From: Panax quinquefolius
Lineage: Eukaryota; Streptophyta; Magnoliopsida; Apiales; Araliaceae
NCBI GenBank assembly: GCA_020205615.1
Contig: CM035165.1
Span: forward strand, 87,730,005 to 87,794,004
DNA: 64,000 nucleotides
Reading direction: 5' to 3'
Part shown: positions 1 to 11,079 of the stretch, piece by piece
How the letters are laid out: every line of letters starts with the position of its first letter
Position numbering within the stretch: position 1 is the first letter of the stretch
Made by a program: the position numbers and the translations under genes
The notes under the pieces: generated by a model
The model's input: only the letters and a program-made list of their open reading frames with translations
The model's database searches: none
What the model was told of the DNA's origin: nothing

Positions 1-1
1 T

Positions 2-358
2 CTATAAGAATTTTACCACCACATTGGCATCGTTAGTTGGTAATGCTACTGCTTCAACCCATTTTGACACATAATCCACTGCCAGGAAAATATACTGATT
101 TGACAATGAAGAAGGAAATGGCCCCATGAAATCGATGCCCCATAAATCAAAAATCTCAACTTCTAAGATAGTTTGGAGTGGCATCTCATTCCTTTTCGAT
201 ATGTTTCCCACTCGTTGACATCTATCACAAGTTTTAACAAATTGATGGGCATCTTTAAATAGCGTAGGCCAATAAAACCACAGCGAAGGACTTTTCTTTC
301 TTTGTTCTTTCACTACCATGTAGTGTCCCCGTATCTTAGATGAATGGCACTCATGCAA
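2..358 (-). pseudogene. pol: Athila integrase, N-terminal zinc-binding part and start of catalytic core
   Basis: Integrase inserts the cDNA copy into the host chromosome. Visible are the second half of the zinc-binding domain (HYMVVKEQ to CDRCQRVG) and the first core segment with catalytic Asp in WGIDFMGPF, followed by SKWVEA. The frame ends in TAG at positions 2-4, where family members normally continue after VVKFL, so this is a premature stop. The stretch 359-492 carries further degenerate pol frame ([17 protein letters not shown], then stops) linking RNase H to integrase. The other two catalytic residues lie beyond the window edge. Confidence 0.88.
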
Positions 359-492
359 GATATACTATGTACCTCATTTGTAGGGCACACACCTTCGATC
401 ATCTTGTTTAGCATTGTTTGAATAGGTAAGGCTCATCCCACATATACCACTTGACATCATGAAGAAACTTCTTCTTTTGTTGTCTTGTAAGA

Positions 493-2826
493 TCAGGAGG
501 GGACCATATTGCTCACTAAATAGTTTGCGAAGTCCGCGTACCATGGAAATTTTGCATTTACCCCAAACAATTGCTCGTCCGGGAATGACTCGTTTATGAC
601 GCCCTTGTCCTCTTCTTGTGTAACCGGATTGTCCAGCCTAGACAAATGATCAGCGACTTGATTCTCCGTCCCCTTTCTATCCTTTATTTCTAGATCAAAC
701 TCTTGAAGAAGGAGAATCCACCGAATAAGGCGTGGTTTAGCATATTTCTTCGCAATTAGATACCGAATAGCCGAATGGTCCGTGTAAACTATCACCTTAG
801 TGCCGACCAAGTATGCCCGAAATTTGTCAAACGCATACACCACTGCAAGAAGTTCCTTTCCCGTAGTTTTATAATTCATTTGAGTCTCCGTGAGTGTCTT
901 GCTTGCATAATAAATGGCGTGAAATACCTTATCTCGACGTTGTCCCAAAACAGCCCCGACTGCATAGTCGTTTGCATCATACATCAGCTCGAAAGGTATA
1001 TTCCAATCTGGTGCGATGATAATTGGGGCTGTAGTTAACTTCTTTTTCAACAGCTCGAAAGCCAACTTACATTCCTCATCAAAACTAAACACAGAGTCCT
1101 TCTCTAAAAGACTGCACAATGGTTTTGCAATTTTAGAGAAGTCCTTTATGAATTTTTTATAGAACCCAGCATGTCCCAGAAAACTTCTGATTCCTTTTAC
1201 GGAGCTCGGTGGAGGCAGTTTCTCGATCGTGTCCAACTTGGCCTTATCAACTTCCACTCCTTGAACCGAAACCTTGTGGCCCAAAATTATGCCCTCCTCA
1301 ACCATGAAGTGACATTTTTTCCAGTTAAGTACAAGGTTTGTATCCTCGCATCGTTGTAACACCATTACCAAATTCCCAAGACATGTATCAAAATTGTCTC
1401 CATGGACAGAAAAGTCGTCCATGAAGACTTCCACGTTTTTCTCCACCATATCAGAGAAAATGACCATCATACACCGTTGGAAGGTAGCCGGTGCATTACA
1501 TAACCCGAATGACATTCTCCTGAACGCGAACGTGCCATAGGGACACGTAAATGTGGTCTTCTCTTGATCCTCAAGAGCGATGGCAATCTGGTTATAGCCC
1601 GAGTACCCATCCAATAAATAGTAAAAGTCGTGACCCGCCAATCTGTCCAACATTTGGTCGATAAAGGGTAGCGGAAAATGATCTTTTCGGGTTGCCTTGT
1701 TCAACTTCCTATAATCGATGCACAACCTCCAACCTGTTACTGTTCTTGTCGGTATTAACTCGTTATCTTCACTTTGTACCACAGTCATTCCCCCCTTCTT
1801 CGACACACAATGAACTGGACTAACCCACTTACTGTCGGAGATCGGGTAGATGATTCCGGCATCCAATAATTTCAAAATTTCCTTCTTTACTACTTCCTTC
1901 ATAATTGGGTTAAGTCGTTGTTGTTGCTCCACTGTTGGTTTTGCGTCATCTTCCATCAGAATCTTATGCATGCAAAACGACGGGCTAATTCCCTTGATAT
2001 CCGCTATCGTCCACCCTATCGCTGCCTTATGTTCTCTAAGCACCCTTAGTAACTTCTCTTCCTGCAAATCGTTAAGTGCAGCAAAAACAATTACAGGTAA
2101 AGAATTTGAATTGCCTAAATACGCATACCTGAGATGTTTAGGGAGTGTCTTTAGTTCAAGAGTTGGTGGCTCCTCCAATGACGGTCTCAATTTTTTCGTA
2201 GCTATCTCCTCCGTGTGTAATAATTCACAAGGTGTTTTGAATTGGCTTACTCGTGGTAATGAGTCTAATATCTGTAAGTAGTCCATAAATTCTGGGTCAT
2301 CAAACTCCTCATCCCCCAATAATGTTGTCTCTAGAAGATCATTACTCAGACTCTTTCCCATGTCTTCATTGACTATTTGATCAATGATTTCCATCCGAAA
2401 ACACTCTTCTTCATCCACGGGAAATTTCATGGCTTTGAAGATGTTAAACTTAACTTCTTGATCTTGGACCCTCATCGTTAATTCACCTTTTTGTACGTCG
2501 ATGAGTGTCCTACCCGTCGCCAAGAAAGGTCTCCCTAGGATAATCGGGATGTTCTTGTCCTCCTCAAAATCTAGAATAATGAAATCCGCGGGAAATATAA
2601 ACTTATCAACCTTGACCAATATGTCTTCCACAATGCCTCTCGGATACATGACTGACCTATCTGCCAACTGTAATGAGATGTTCATAGGTTTTGGAGTTGC
2701 CAATCCCAATTCTGTGTAAACTGATAACGGCATAAGGTTCACACTTGCTCCTAAATCACATAAGCATTTATTGAAAGCCGTATTCCCGATCATGCATGGA
2801 ATGGTGAAACTCCCCGGATCTTTCAA
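493..2826 (-). CDS. pol: Athila pol: protease, reverse transcriptase, RNase H (777-codon open frame)
   Basis: An open frame of 777 codons. The aspartic protease is N-terminal, with the family-typical D-L-G-A-S at residues 24-28 and the ILGRPFL flap-side motif near 95-102. Reverse transcriptase follows: [26 protein letters not shown], and the catalytic FMDD at about 468-471. RNase H carries YDANDY (Asp near 617), [13 protein letters not shown] and TDHSAIRYL (Asp near 683), ending with [10 protein letters not shown]. The first codon is TTG inside [10 protein letters not shown], so the frame really continues from an upstream gag-pol linker broken by stops; no natural start is implied. All catalytic residues I can see are kept, in contrast to the broken gag and integrase. 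Protein from this copy is doubtful. Confidence 0.93.
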   Translation of the reverse strand: MKDPGSFTIPCMIGNTAFNKCLCDLGASVNLMPLSVYTELGLATPKPMNISLQLADRSVMYPRGIVEDILVKVDKFIFPADFIILDFEEDKNIPIILGRPFLATGRTLIDVQKGELTMRVQDQEVKFNIFKAMKFPVDEEECFRMEIIDQIVNEDMGKSLSNDLLETTLLGDEEFDDPEFMDYLQILDSLPRVSQFKTPCELLHTEEIATKKLRPSLEEPPTLELKTLPKHLRYAYLGNSNSLPVIVFAALNDLQEEKLLRVLREHKAAIGWTIADIKGISPSFCMHKILMEDDAKPTVEQQQRLNPIMKEVVKKEILKLLDAGIIYPISDSKWVSPVHCVSKKGGMTVVQSEDNELIPTRTVTGWRLCIDYRKLNKATRKDHFPLPFIDQMLDRLAGHDFYYLLDGYSGYNQIAIALEDQEKTTFTCPYGTFAFRRMSFGLCNAPATFQRCMMVIFSDMVEKNVEVFMDDFSVHGDNFDTCLGNLVMVLQRCEDTNLVLNWKKCHFMVEEGIILGHKVSVQGVEVDKAKLDTIEKLPPPSSVKGIRSFLGHAGFYKKFIKDFSKIAKPLCSLLEKDSVFSFDEECKLAFELLKKKLTTAPIIIAPDWNIPFELMYDANDYAVGAVLGQRRDKVFHAIYYASKTLTETQMNYKTTGKELLAVVYAFDKFRAYLVGTKVIVYTDHSAIRYLIAKKYAKPRLIRWILLLQEFDLEIKDRKGTENQVADHLSRLDNPVTQEEDKGVINESFPDEQLFGVNAKFPWYADFANYLVSNMVPS

Positions 2827-3534
2827 CTTGGGTGGCTACTTTTACTGTAAAATCGCGCTACACTTCTCTGTTAGTGCCACTATCTCAAAATCTTCTAACT
2901 TCTTCTTTCTGGACAGAATTCCCTTCATGAATTTTGCATAACTCGGCATTTGCTCTAAGGCTTCCGTAAACGGTATGTTAATCTACAATTTCTTAAATAC
3001 TTCCAAGAACTTTGCAAATTGCTTGTCTAATTTCTGCTTTTGAACTCTTTGCTGAAATGGCGGTGGCGAATGCACAACTGGCGTGTCATCTAACTTTGTT
3101 TTCTCAAATCACGTGTTCGCATCCTGTTTTTCCGCATCCACTTTGTTATCATTACTCTTATCATCAGAGACAGCTGAATTTTTGGCATCTTTCCCAACCA
3201 TCTATTTTCCACTCCTCAAGGTGACTGCCTGACACTGTTCATGATTTCCCTTTGGATTTCTTTCGGTGTCGCTCGGTAGGGTCCCTTCTGGTCTGTTGTT
3301 TAATGCTAAAGCAATTTGTCCCATCTGGTTTTCTAAATTCTTGATGGCCATTTCTTGTGATTTCATTGCCATTGCTTAATTCTTCATAGCTACCTCGTTA
3401 CTTGTTATATACTTTGATATCAATTCCTCTAAATCCGATTTCCTCTTTTGACGTTGATCTGGTTGTTGTTGATTCTAAAACCCAGGGGGATACGATGGTC
3501 TTGGAGCTTGCTGATTCTGATTATTATTCCACGA
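2827..3534 (-). pseudogene. Athila gag-to-protease linker, degenerate
   Basis: The minus-strand frames contain a recognisable linker typical of Athila polyproteins: PFVEALEQMPSYAKFMK-like codons at about 2910-3000, then a lysine-rich KGILSRKKKLEDFE stretch and ALTEKCSAIL next to the protease. Stops interrupt it at about 2840-2860. The remaining bases up to the zinc-knuckle region are low-complexity Q/N/P-rich codons with multiple stops. No separate gene is seen. Confidence 0.6.
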
Positions 3535-3765
3535 CTAATTCAGATTATTCCTATTCCCCTGATTATATGCATTCTGATATGTATTCTGAGGAATTCTATT
3601 GTAGCTACTCATGAATTGTACCGACTCTGGGTTGATTGCGCATTGATCCGTCGAATGTTCCCCTGCGCACAACTCACAAATAATTGCAACTGTCTGCGTC
3701 TGTCCCCCTGACCACACGTCGAACTTCTTAGAGAGTGCTAAAATTTGTGCCATTATTGCCGTCAC
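3535..3765 (-). pseudogene. gag: Athila nucleocapsid zinc-knuckle segment
   Basis: The minus frame holds one CCHC knuckle of the form C-x2-C-x4-H-x4-C (CELCAGEHSTDQC), followed by an N/Y/Q-rich tail (SSYNRIPQNTYQNAYNQGNR). The knuckle is the nucleic-acid-binding part of Gag used for RNA packaging. It lies downstream of the capsid segment at 3856-4594 but is separated from it by frame breaks at 3766-3855. Confidence 0.75.
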
Positions 3766-3855
3766 TCCATCTACTTCTCACACTCCAGCGACTGTAGGTT
3801 ATGTCATTCTTGTCGTGGGCCATTGATAATTGTTAGCCTCCATAGTCTCTATCAA

Positions 3856-4594
3856 CTAGTATGCCTCCTCATAAGTCTTAGCCATAAATGATCCCCCCGA
3901 TGCCGCATCAATGCTCGTTCTGAGATTCCCATGTAGTTTGTTGTAAAATGTATTCATTTTCAACCATTTGGGCAGTTTGTGATGTGGGTATTTTCTAAGT
4001 AATTCTTTGTATCTCTCCCACGCCTCGTACAGTGACTCCCCATGTTGCTGATCAAACATGGTAATCTCATTCCTCATCTTCGCAAATTTTGCAGGCGGGA
4101 AGAATTTTGCTAAGAATTTCTGAGCAAGGTCCTCCCACGTCGTTATCGAACCCACTGGTAGAGAGTGTAACCAACTCTTTGCCTTGTCCCGCAGAGTGAA
4201 TGGGAACAAGCGAAGTCTAACTGCCTCATCTGACACCCCATTATACTTGAAAGTGTTGCATATTTCCAGAAAACTGATTAAATGCTCATTAGGATCGTCA
4301 TTTGCCATTCCCCCAAACTGCACTGAATTCTGCATCATTTGAATTATCCCAGGCTTGATTTTTAACGTGTTTGAAGCTATTGCAGGCCTGGTGATACTCG
4401 ACTGCAGCACAGTCACCTTAGGTGTTGCAAAATCTCTCAACGCTTTTCTGGTCTTCGGCAGCCATTTCTTCTTCCTTATCAGAGTTTTCGAATTCATCCC
4501 TTGTTTCCTTAATCCACTTACTTAACCTCTGAAACCTTCTATTGATGTCGTCCTCAAAAGGAAGCAAGTCTGGATTTTTTGATCGATTTTGCAT
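3856..4594 (-). pseudogene. gag: Athila gag, matrix/capsid region, frameshifted
   Basis: Gag forms the virus-like particle. The likely ATG is at 4592-4594, giving an opening with QNRSKNPDLLPF and a charged helix. That frame runs out near 4420, and the capsid continues in another frame: ALRDFATP, MMQNSVQFGG, DDPNEHLISFLEICNTFKY, LRLFPFTLRDKAKSWLHSLP, WEDLAQKFLAKFFPP (the retrotransposon gag signature). One frameshift around 4420-4480 therefore breaks it. The open part from 4497 to 3856 is 213 codons and stops at AKTYEEAY, short of the zinc knuckle. Confidence 0.88.
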
Positions 4595-4708
4595 AAACCA
4601 ATATCAAAAACCTAAAATTCGAAGAACAAAACAAAACAAAAAGTGTTTAATTAAAACTGGACTAATTAAACTGATATTGCAAAAATAATAAAATCTATAC
4701 TGAAATCT

Positions 4709-4723
4709 CCGGCAACGGCGCCA
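4709..4723 (-). promoter_or_regulatory. Primer binding site (tRNA-Asp type) of Athila element
   Basis: On the minus strand it reads TGGCGCCGTTGCCGG, the usual Athila PBS, attributed to the 3' end of tRNA-Asp. It is 6 bases from the LTR end at 4730, as expected for the site that primes minus-strand DNA synthesis. Confidence 0.88.
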
Positions 4724-4729
4724 AAAACT

Positions 4730-6115
4730 TGTTGGGTAAAATCTAGTTATGCACAACACGCAAGTATACGTGGTCAACAAGTAATATAATAGTAAGTAGA
4801 GTATCGTTCCCTCAGAGATTTAGCAACAAATTTACCTTGCAACTACCAATCTTCTATTAATCCTAATTTTATTAAACTAATCAATTTCCAGTTTATAGTG
4901 AAAATATTAAAATTAGTAAAAATCAACTCAATATCAACAAACCCTAAATCTGAATTTTTAAACAAATATTGGAGAATTAGGCTCGTAACTTCACTCTAAG
5001 CATCCCTCTAATTATTATCACCTTATTCCAGTTTAACTCACTATCCCAGTTTAATAATCAAGAACACATAAATAGTATTAACCACCTCTCGATATATTAA
5101 CATCGTATTAACCCAAATCCACAATTAAGATAGAATTAAATCAAACACCTTAATTAATCAACTCACTATATCTCTATTTGAATTCTAATTAAGTAAGGTT
5201 TAAGTTCAAGTTCTCTTCACGATTACATGTGATGTCAAGCATATCTCTACCTCAACAATAATCAAGAATATGTTATTCACAAAATTCATGACACATGCTA
5301 TATTAACTAAGTCTAGATTTATATTTCATCTCTCAAATTCATACAAATCCAGATAAAATTGTTGATCAAGCAATTCATAAATTCAAGCTTCAATTAATAT
5401 AGATAAACTGCATAATAGCTTAATTAAATCATCGTTCCACTTAGAGATCCATTATAAGCCTAATAAGTAATTTAGTTCATAACTAATGATTAATTACTGA
5501 ATAAATAAAAGAAAACATCATCCCAATTACAGAAGATAGAATTTAGAGAAGAATAGTAATACACCACCCTTCTCGCCCTTCGATTCTGAAATCTTCGTGA
5601 ATGTATTCCTCTTCTTCGTTCCTCCAAGCCCATGCTCTTCAAAAACCTTCTCCAAGTGAGTCTAGATTGATTGATACCCTCTAAGTATGTCTAGATCATC
5701 ATATATCTCCTCTCCCCTCATACCATGACTCCTAACCCACTTCTAATTTCTGCCCAAGATAGACTCTCCTAATTCGCAAAGACTTCCCAAGATTTAGTTC
5801 ACTTTTGTTACCGCTCTCGTGCTAGCCTTAGTGTCTCCGGCGTGCCCATGGCAAGGCCATCGCCATCAAGACCACGTCCCGCTCTAGCGTGCTCAAGCTT
5901 CATCGCTCTTTCATCATCAAGTCAAGGTTCATACAGTATCAACAAAAACTACACTTTTTGTGCTCAAAAACTCCTCCACGGCTCACATCTTGATGGATCA
6001 ACCTGATTAACCTACAACAAATATAAAACCCATCAAAAGTAAATGCAAGTGCCAAAAAACTAACAATATAACAAGCCAAATGAACATAAATCATAGGTTA
6101 AAAACCTACTCATCA
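4730..6115 (-). repeat. Athila 5' LTR (about 1.39 kb)
   Basis: On the plus strand it starts TGTTGGGTAAAATC and ends CCTACTCATCA, so the minus-strand LTR begins TGATGAGTAGG and ends CCAACA, with TG/CA ends. The inner edge lies next to the PBS; the outer edge abuts the interrupted chromodomain codons of element 2. It holds the AAGTATACGTGG and CGTTCCCTCAGAGATT block common near the inner end of Athila LTRs. No gene is seen within it, and no clear TATA box was found. Confidence 0.85.
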
Positions 6116-7495
6116 ATTATCTTATTCCTTAAGACTTGTTCCTTCTTATCAACAATCTGAATTGGAAGTTCTTCATACGTTAAGTCTTTTTCTATCTGAA
6201 TAGATTCATACTTTATTATGTGTTTATAGTCCAGTTTATAACGACAATACTGACACATAAAACACAATGTGTATTCGTTCCATCTCTAGAGGTAAAGCTA
6301 CTTCATAAGCTACCTCTCTTACCTTTCTTAAAATTTCAAAAGGTCCTATAAACCTTGGACTTAACTTCCCTTTCTTTCCAAAATATATCTTCTCTTTCCA
6401 AGGAGATACCTTCAATAAGACATACGAACCGACCTCAAACTCCCTCTTCTCACGGTGAGGATCCGCATACTTCTTTTGCCTATCTTGAGCCGCTACCAAT
6501 CGAGTACGTATTAACTTTACCATATATGTCATTTGTTGTACCATTTCAGGTCCCAACATTCGACGTTCACTTACTTCATCCCAGCACAGTGGAGTTCTGC
6601 ACTTCCTCCCATATAACGCTTCATAAGGCGGCATGCCTATATTAGCGTGCAAACTATTATTGTAAGTGAATTCCACCAAAGGCAGATGTTCATCCAAACT
6701 CCCCTTTAAATCCATAACGCGAGATCTTAACATATCTTCTAACGTTTGAATTATCTGTTTACTTTGTCCATCTGTCTGAGGATGATAGGATGTACTAAAC
6801 CTCAATTGCGTTCCCAGTTTCTCTTACAAACTTCTTCAAAAATTTGATGTGAATCGTGGATCATGATCTGACACAATCGAAACATGCATGTACTCCATGT
6901 CTTGAAATAATTTCTTTGACATAAAGTTTAGCCAATTACTTTAGGTTATACCTAACTCCTATTGGTAAAAAGTAAGCCAATTTTGTCAACCGATCTACTA
7001 TTACCCAAATAGCGTTGTATCCCTTCCGTGTCGTTGGAAATCCCACCACAAAGTCCATCGTGATATGCTCCCATTTCCACTCTAGAATTTCTAGTGATTG
7101 CAATAATCCACTCAGTCGTTGGTGTTCAGCCTTAACTTTCTGACAAGTTAAGCACTTGCTAACATATTCTGCTATCTCTCTCCTCATGTTTGGCCAACAA
7201 AAGTTCTATCGAAGGTCTTGATACATCTTAGTACTACCTGGATGTATTGAGTACCTCGAACTATGGGCTTCTCTCATTAGCTCTTCTTTTAATTTGAAAT
7301 TATCCGGAACCCAAATTCTTCCTTCAAAACGAAGTAATTCTTCTTTATCAAGGTTATACTTAGTCTTCTCTTCATCCTCCATTCTCTTCTTCATTTGCTC
7401 GCACTCCTCGTTACCTAGTTGTACTTCCTTAACTCGTTCCACTATCGTTGGTTGAGTCTCCATTGTGAATAACATCTCTACCGCTTCACTCAGGT
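6116..7495 (-). pseudogene. pol: Element 2 integrase, cut by the Athila insertion
   Basis: From 7475 leftwards: a linker (FEGRIWVPDN), the zinc-binding domain ([17 protein letters not shown] then [12 protein letters not shown]), catalytic core starting [49 protein letters not shown], and the C-terminal GKLSPRFIGPFEIL domain. An in-frame TAG interrupts YQDLR/NFCWPNM at about 7195, and stops plus a frameshift break 6806-6935. The third residue of the DD35E triad should be Glu in DGQSE; here it is Lys (DGQSK). The chromodomain reads TYEELPIQI, then KEQVLRNKII, and is severed at 6116 by the Athila LTR; its remainder lies left of the window. Confidence 0.9.
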
Positions 7496-8257
7496 AATTT
7501 AACTTCTAGCTCCATTCGTGTCATCTCTGTTATTAACTCATTCCGAGTCGTTAATATTGATAGCTTTTCCCTACCCTTCCTACTTAACGCATCGGCCACT
7601 ACGTTTGCTTTCCACGGATGATATAAGATATCACAGTCGTAATCTTTTATCAATTCTAACCACCTTATCTACCTCATATTCAACTCCTTCTGTGTGAAGA
7701 TATATTTTAGACTTTTAAGGTCCGTGTATATCTCACACTTCTCCCCGTGTAGATAATGTCTCCATATTTTTAATGCAAAAACTATTGTTACCAATTCTAG
7801 GTCATGAGTAGGATAGACCTTCTCATAATCCTTTAACTGGCATGACGCATACACAATGACCTTGGCATGCTGCCTGAGCACTCAACCCAGTCCTCTATGC
7901 GAAGCATCGCTATAAACTACAAAATTTCCCGTATCATCTAGTAATGATAATACATGTGCCTCACCTAACCTCCTTTTTAGTTCCTAAAAACTATTTTCAC
8001 ACTTCTCAGTCCAAACATACTTTACTGACTTCCTCGTCAAATTCGTCAACGGAATAGCTATTTTAGAAAAGTCCTGGATGAACCTTCTATAATATCCTGC
8101 TAACCCCAAAAAACTCTGAACGTCGATTGGCGTCTTCAATTGTTCCCAATTATTAACTGCTTCTACCTTCGCTGGATCCACAGAAATGACATCTTTATCA
8201 ATAACATGTCCTAAAAACTGTACTCTTTCAAGCCAAAATTCACACTTAGTGAATTTC
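7496..8257 (-). pseudogene. pol: Element 2 RNase H and C-terminal RT, part after the H insertion
   Basis: Codons for the RT thumb (KCEFWLERVQFLGHVI, then MDPAKVEAVNNWEQLKTPI and VQSFLGLAGYYRRFI) are followed by RNase H ([34 protein letters not shown]) and [14 protein letters not shown] codons with DALSRKGR near 7580. The frame is broken at about 7500, 7668 and 7890-7983 by stops. Together with 13657-13942 it forms one RT gene split at 8257/13657 by solo LTR H: the thumb codons resume after LYAK on the far side. Confidence 0.9.
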
Positions 8258-8799
8258 TGTAATAACCCGATATTTTTTATATAAATAAATCAGAAATTTT
8301 GCGTATAATTTTTTTTTATTTTAAGGATGAGGATTTGTACAAGATAATATGTATATGTATTTATGTGGTAAATAAAAATATATTTATTACATGAATATTT
8401 ACAAATAATTTTATTTTAGAATTATTGATTATTATAAAGTATATTCTTATAATAATTAATATAGTAGAAATGTTTTTATTATTTATTTTCTATGAAAATT
8501 TGATTATATATTATTTAAATAATATATGAAATGATTTTTAGAATAATTATAATAATTATTTTATTATATGAATTTTAGTATAGATTAATAAGTTAATTAT
8601 TTTACCTTAATTATTAAGGTTAAATATGGAAGATAAATCGAGATATGGAATCCAAACCTAATTTTGGATTTATATCAAGGAATGAGAATAATAATAAAAT
8701 ATTAATTTTATTTTGATTTTTCAAGATTATAAATATGTATTGTATGTATGCGCATTGTTAATGATTACTTAATGATGGTGAAGTATGTGAAAACCCTCA

Positions 8800-9570
8800 G
8801 ATTCTTGATAAACCCTAGTTTTGCGATCGAATAAGACTTTAAAATCGATCTAGTGATTATGTTATGTGGTATATGATATGTATTATTAGAATTTAATTAT
8901 TATGTGGAAAACCCTAATTAGTAACTTAAAAACCCTAATTTCTAAAAGTTAGAGACCATAATTATAAACCCTAATTTAAAACTCAATTTGAGTTCGAGAC
9001 TGTTATATAACTATGTTATGTGATTTAAATGGTGTATTATAGAATTTAATGTTAATTAGAAATCCTAATTAATATTTGAAATCCTAATTTTAGAAACCCT
9101 AATATTTAAATTATAAACCCTAATTGATTTGAAACCCTAATTCAAAGGCCATTTATGACTTTAAGAATTTGTTATGTAGTTATGTAATCGTGATAATGTT
9201 TGTAATGACCGGTATTAAAGATATTAACCCTAGTTAGGGAGAATCTTAATTATTTTCAAAACCCTAATTTTTTTTAAAGGGTATAAATCTTTATTATTAA
9301 TTTTTCTAAATTATAAACCCTAAATTTACTAATTGTAAACCCTAATTGCTAATTAGGCCCGCTTAATGATAATTAGTAAAACATAAACCTAATTATCAAG
9401 TCTATGTGATTAGGAAACGTAATTAATTAAGAAACCTTAATTTTGTATTTTAGAAACTAAAATTTTATTATTTTATTATTATTATTTTTTACAAACCCTA
9501 AATTGGAAATTCTAGAAAAAAAAATTTAAACCCTAAAATGGTTCAAACCCTAAACCCAAACCCAAACCCT
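8800..9570 (+). repeat. Dispersed telomere-like AAACCCTAA motifs in LTR H
   Basis: Well over a dozen copies of AACCCTAA or close variants are scattered over about 770 bp, ending in a denser run at 9530-9580 (AACCCTAAACCCAAACCC). The plant telomere repeat on this strand is CCCTAAA. Copies are irregularly spaced in AT-rich DNA upstream of the LTR TATA box, so this is not a head-to-tail telomeric tract. Confidence 0.75.
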
Positions 9571-9766
9571 AAACCTAAGGGTTTGACAAGTTACCATATT
9601 GCCATTAAATTGAAAAGCCAAATGATAAGTTTACCCCTCTTGGATAATTGAAGATAACTTGTGTATCTAGCCAAATTTGGAGTTGGTGACCTAAAATGTT
9701 GACTTAGCATACTCTAAATCTCCAGCACATTAGTCTATACTCAGCCAATTCATTGCATCTAAATGA

Positions 9767-9774
9767 TATAAATA
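9767..9774 (+). promoter_or_regulatory. TATA box of LTR H
   Basis: TATAAATA followed by GATATAAGGAGAGAG and a CT-rich leader (TTTTCTCTTCTCACTCAC), the arrangement expected at a plant LTR promoter. It places U3 at about 1.5 kb and R-U5 at about 3.9 kb. Confidence 0.6.
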
Positions 9775-10079
9775 GATATAAGGAGAGAGAAAGTCATTTT
9801 ATTGCCCATTTGCTCAACTAATCCATTTTCTCTTCTCACTCACAAAATTTCTTAGTATATCAACTCCCAAATCAAGCCCCATGAAATCCAATAACCAAAA
9901 CAGTAGCCTTGAATCATCAATTGATCAAAGAAGGTATAAACCCTAGCCATGATTTCTGTCCAATAATATGTTGTTAGATGTTAAGTTTGTTGTGTTAAAT
10001 ATGTTATATGTAGTCTATATTGATGATCTGGGTTGGTATCTTGTAGATCCGTAACATCTAAGTGGACGAATTTGAAGAT

Positions 10080-10970
10080 TTCAAAAATCTGGAAAAAGTT
10101 TATTTTGTGTCTGACAGTCAAATGTCAGTCCTCTTAGATCTTTGGTTGTTATGCGTTTTTGTTGTTTAAATGTTTTATCTTGTTGTATGATATGCGATCT
10201 GTGATCTGGAACTTGTATCAGGACTAGATCATGCTTATATTGTCAGATATTTGTGGTCAAAATGAGTTAACAGAGCATGACCGTAACTTTCTGGGTAACC
10301 CAAAAAGTGTGAATCAGAGCCTGACAAGATATTTAAGGCTCCCGATTTGTCAGGTTTATGTTGTTTTGTTCTTGTTATTGCATTCATGTTGTACTATGTT
10401 AGATGGACTCTAGATCCATGTCTATAGACCCTTCATAACATCAATACATCGATCAGAGTAGCTGGTCAAAGTAGACCACTCGTCACTGATTGAGCGTTTC
10501 TGGAAAACCCAAAAACCGTAGGCATAATATTTCTGACAGACTTTGACCGGACTAGATCTTCTCGTTGTGTTGTTGTTAGATCGATGTTATGTAATAGATT
10601 TGTAGCCTTACATGTTATCTACACACTACAACTCTTAAATTATAAAAATATTACAAGATTAGCAAGTTGTGAAAGCCCAAAAGTGGCTGGTCGAACTGTT
10701 CTTCATTTATGGGTAACCCAGAAAATGAAGAACATCTCTGACAGCTACTTTAGGCGATCAGATATTCTTAGTTATGTATTGTATGATTATGATTGTTGTT
10801 GTATCATATAGTACTACATTAATTCTTTATTCTGTGAGCAATAGATAGTCCAAAAACATCATCATCCGATCAGAAATCGTGGTCAAAGTAGGCAACTTGA
10901 TAACTGACATGCATGTTCTGGGTTTCATGAAGAACACCTATAGCGACAGTTTTGTCACTATAGGTGGTCT
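10080..10970 (+). repeat. Divergent roughly 205-bp tandem array in LTR H leader
   Basis: Units are marked by GGTCAAA, then CTGGGTAACCCA or TGGAAAACCC, then CTGACAG, at about 10090, 10290, 10500, 10707 and 10918. Unit copies are strongly diverged. The same motifs occur in reverse complement at 61085-61147 and 63552-63720, including a 15-base run AACAGTCAAATGTCA-like match to 10117-10132. Confidence 0.65.
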
Positions 10971-11079
10971 TTAGTGACAAACAATGCATTTTAATTAATT
11001 TAATTTCTGAAAATTAATTATTTTAATTAAATAAATTGAAAAATAGTTTTTAATTATTAAAAATACCAAATAAATTATT

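Larger units (their letters stand above)
1..6115 (-). mobile_element. Athila-type Ty3/gypsy retrotransposon, partial (3' part beyond window)
   Basis: Read on the minus strand the order is 5' LTR (4730-6115), PBS, gag, protease-RT-RNase H, integrase, which is the Ty3/gypsy order. The protease motif DLGAS, the RT motif FMDDFSVHG, the integrase start [11 protein letters not shown] and a tRNA-Asp-type PBS are typical of the Athila lineage. The 5' LTR interrupts the chromodomain end of element 2's pol frame at 6115/6116, so this element inserted into element 2. The left end, second LTR and matching TSD lie outside the window; ATTAT at 6116-6120 would be one TSD copy. Gag is frameshifted and integrase carries stops, so the copy is dead apart from one long open pol frame. 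Confidence 0.93.

Noticed and set aside
775..2719. Plus-strand open frames opposite Athila pol
   Set aside because: Shadows of the real minus-strand pol frame.
9530..9580. Interstitial telomere
   Set aside because: Motifs are irregular and separated by unrelated AT-rich sequence; only a short run is near head-to-tail.
10231..10811. Plus-strand open frames of 60-75 codons in LTR H
   Set aside because: No domain, low-complexity AT-rich LTR context, and overlapping the 205-bp array.
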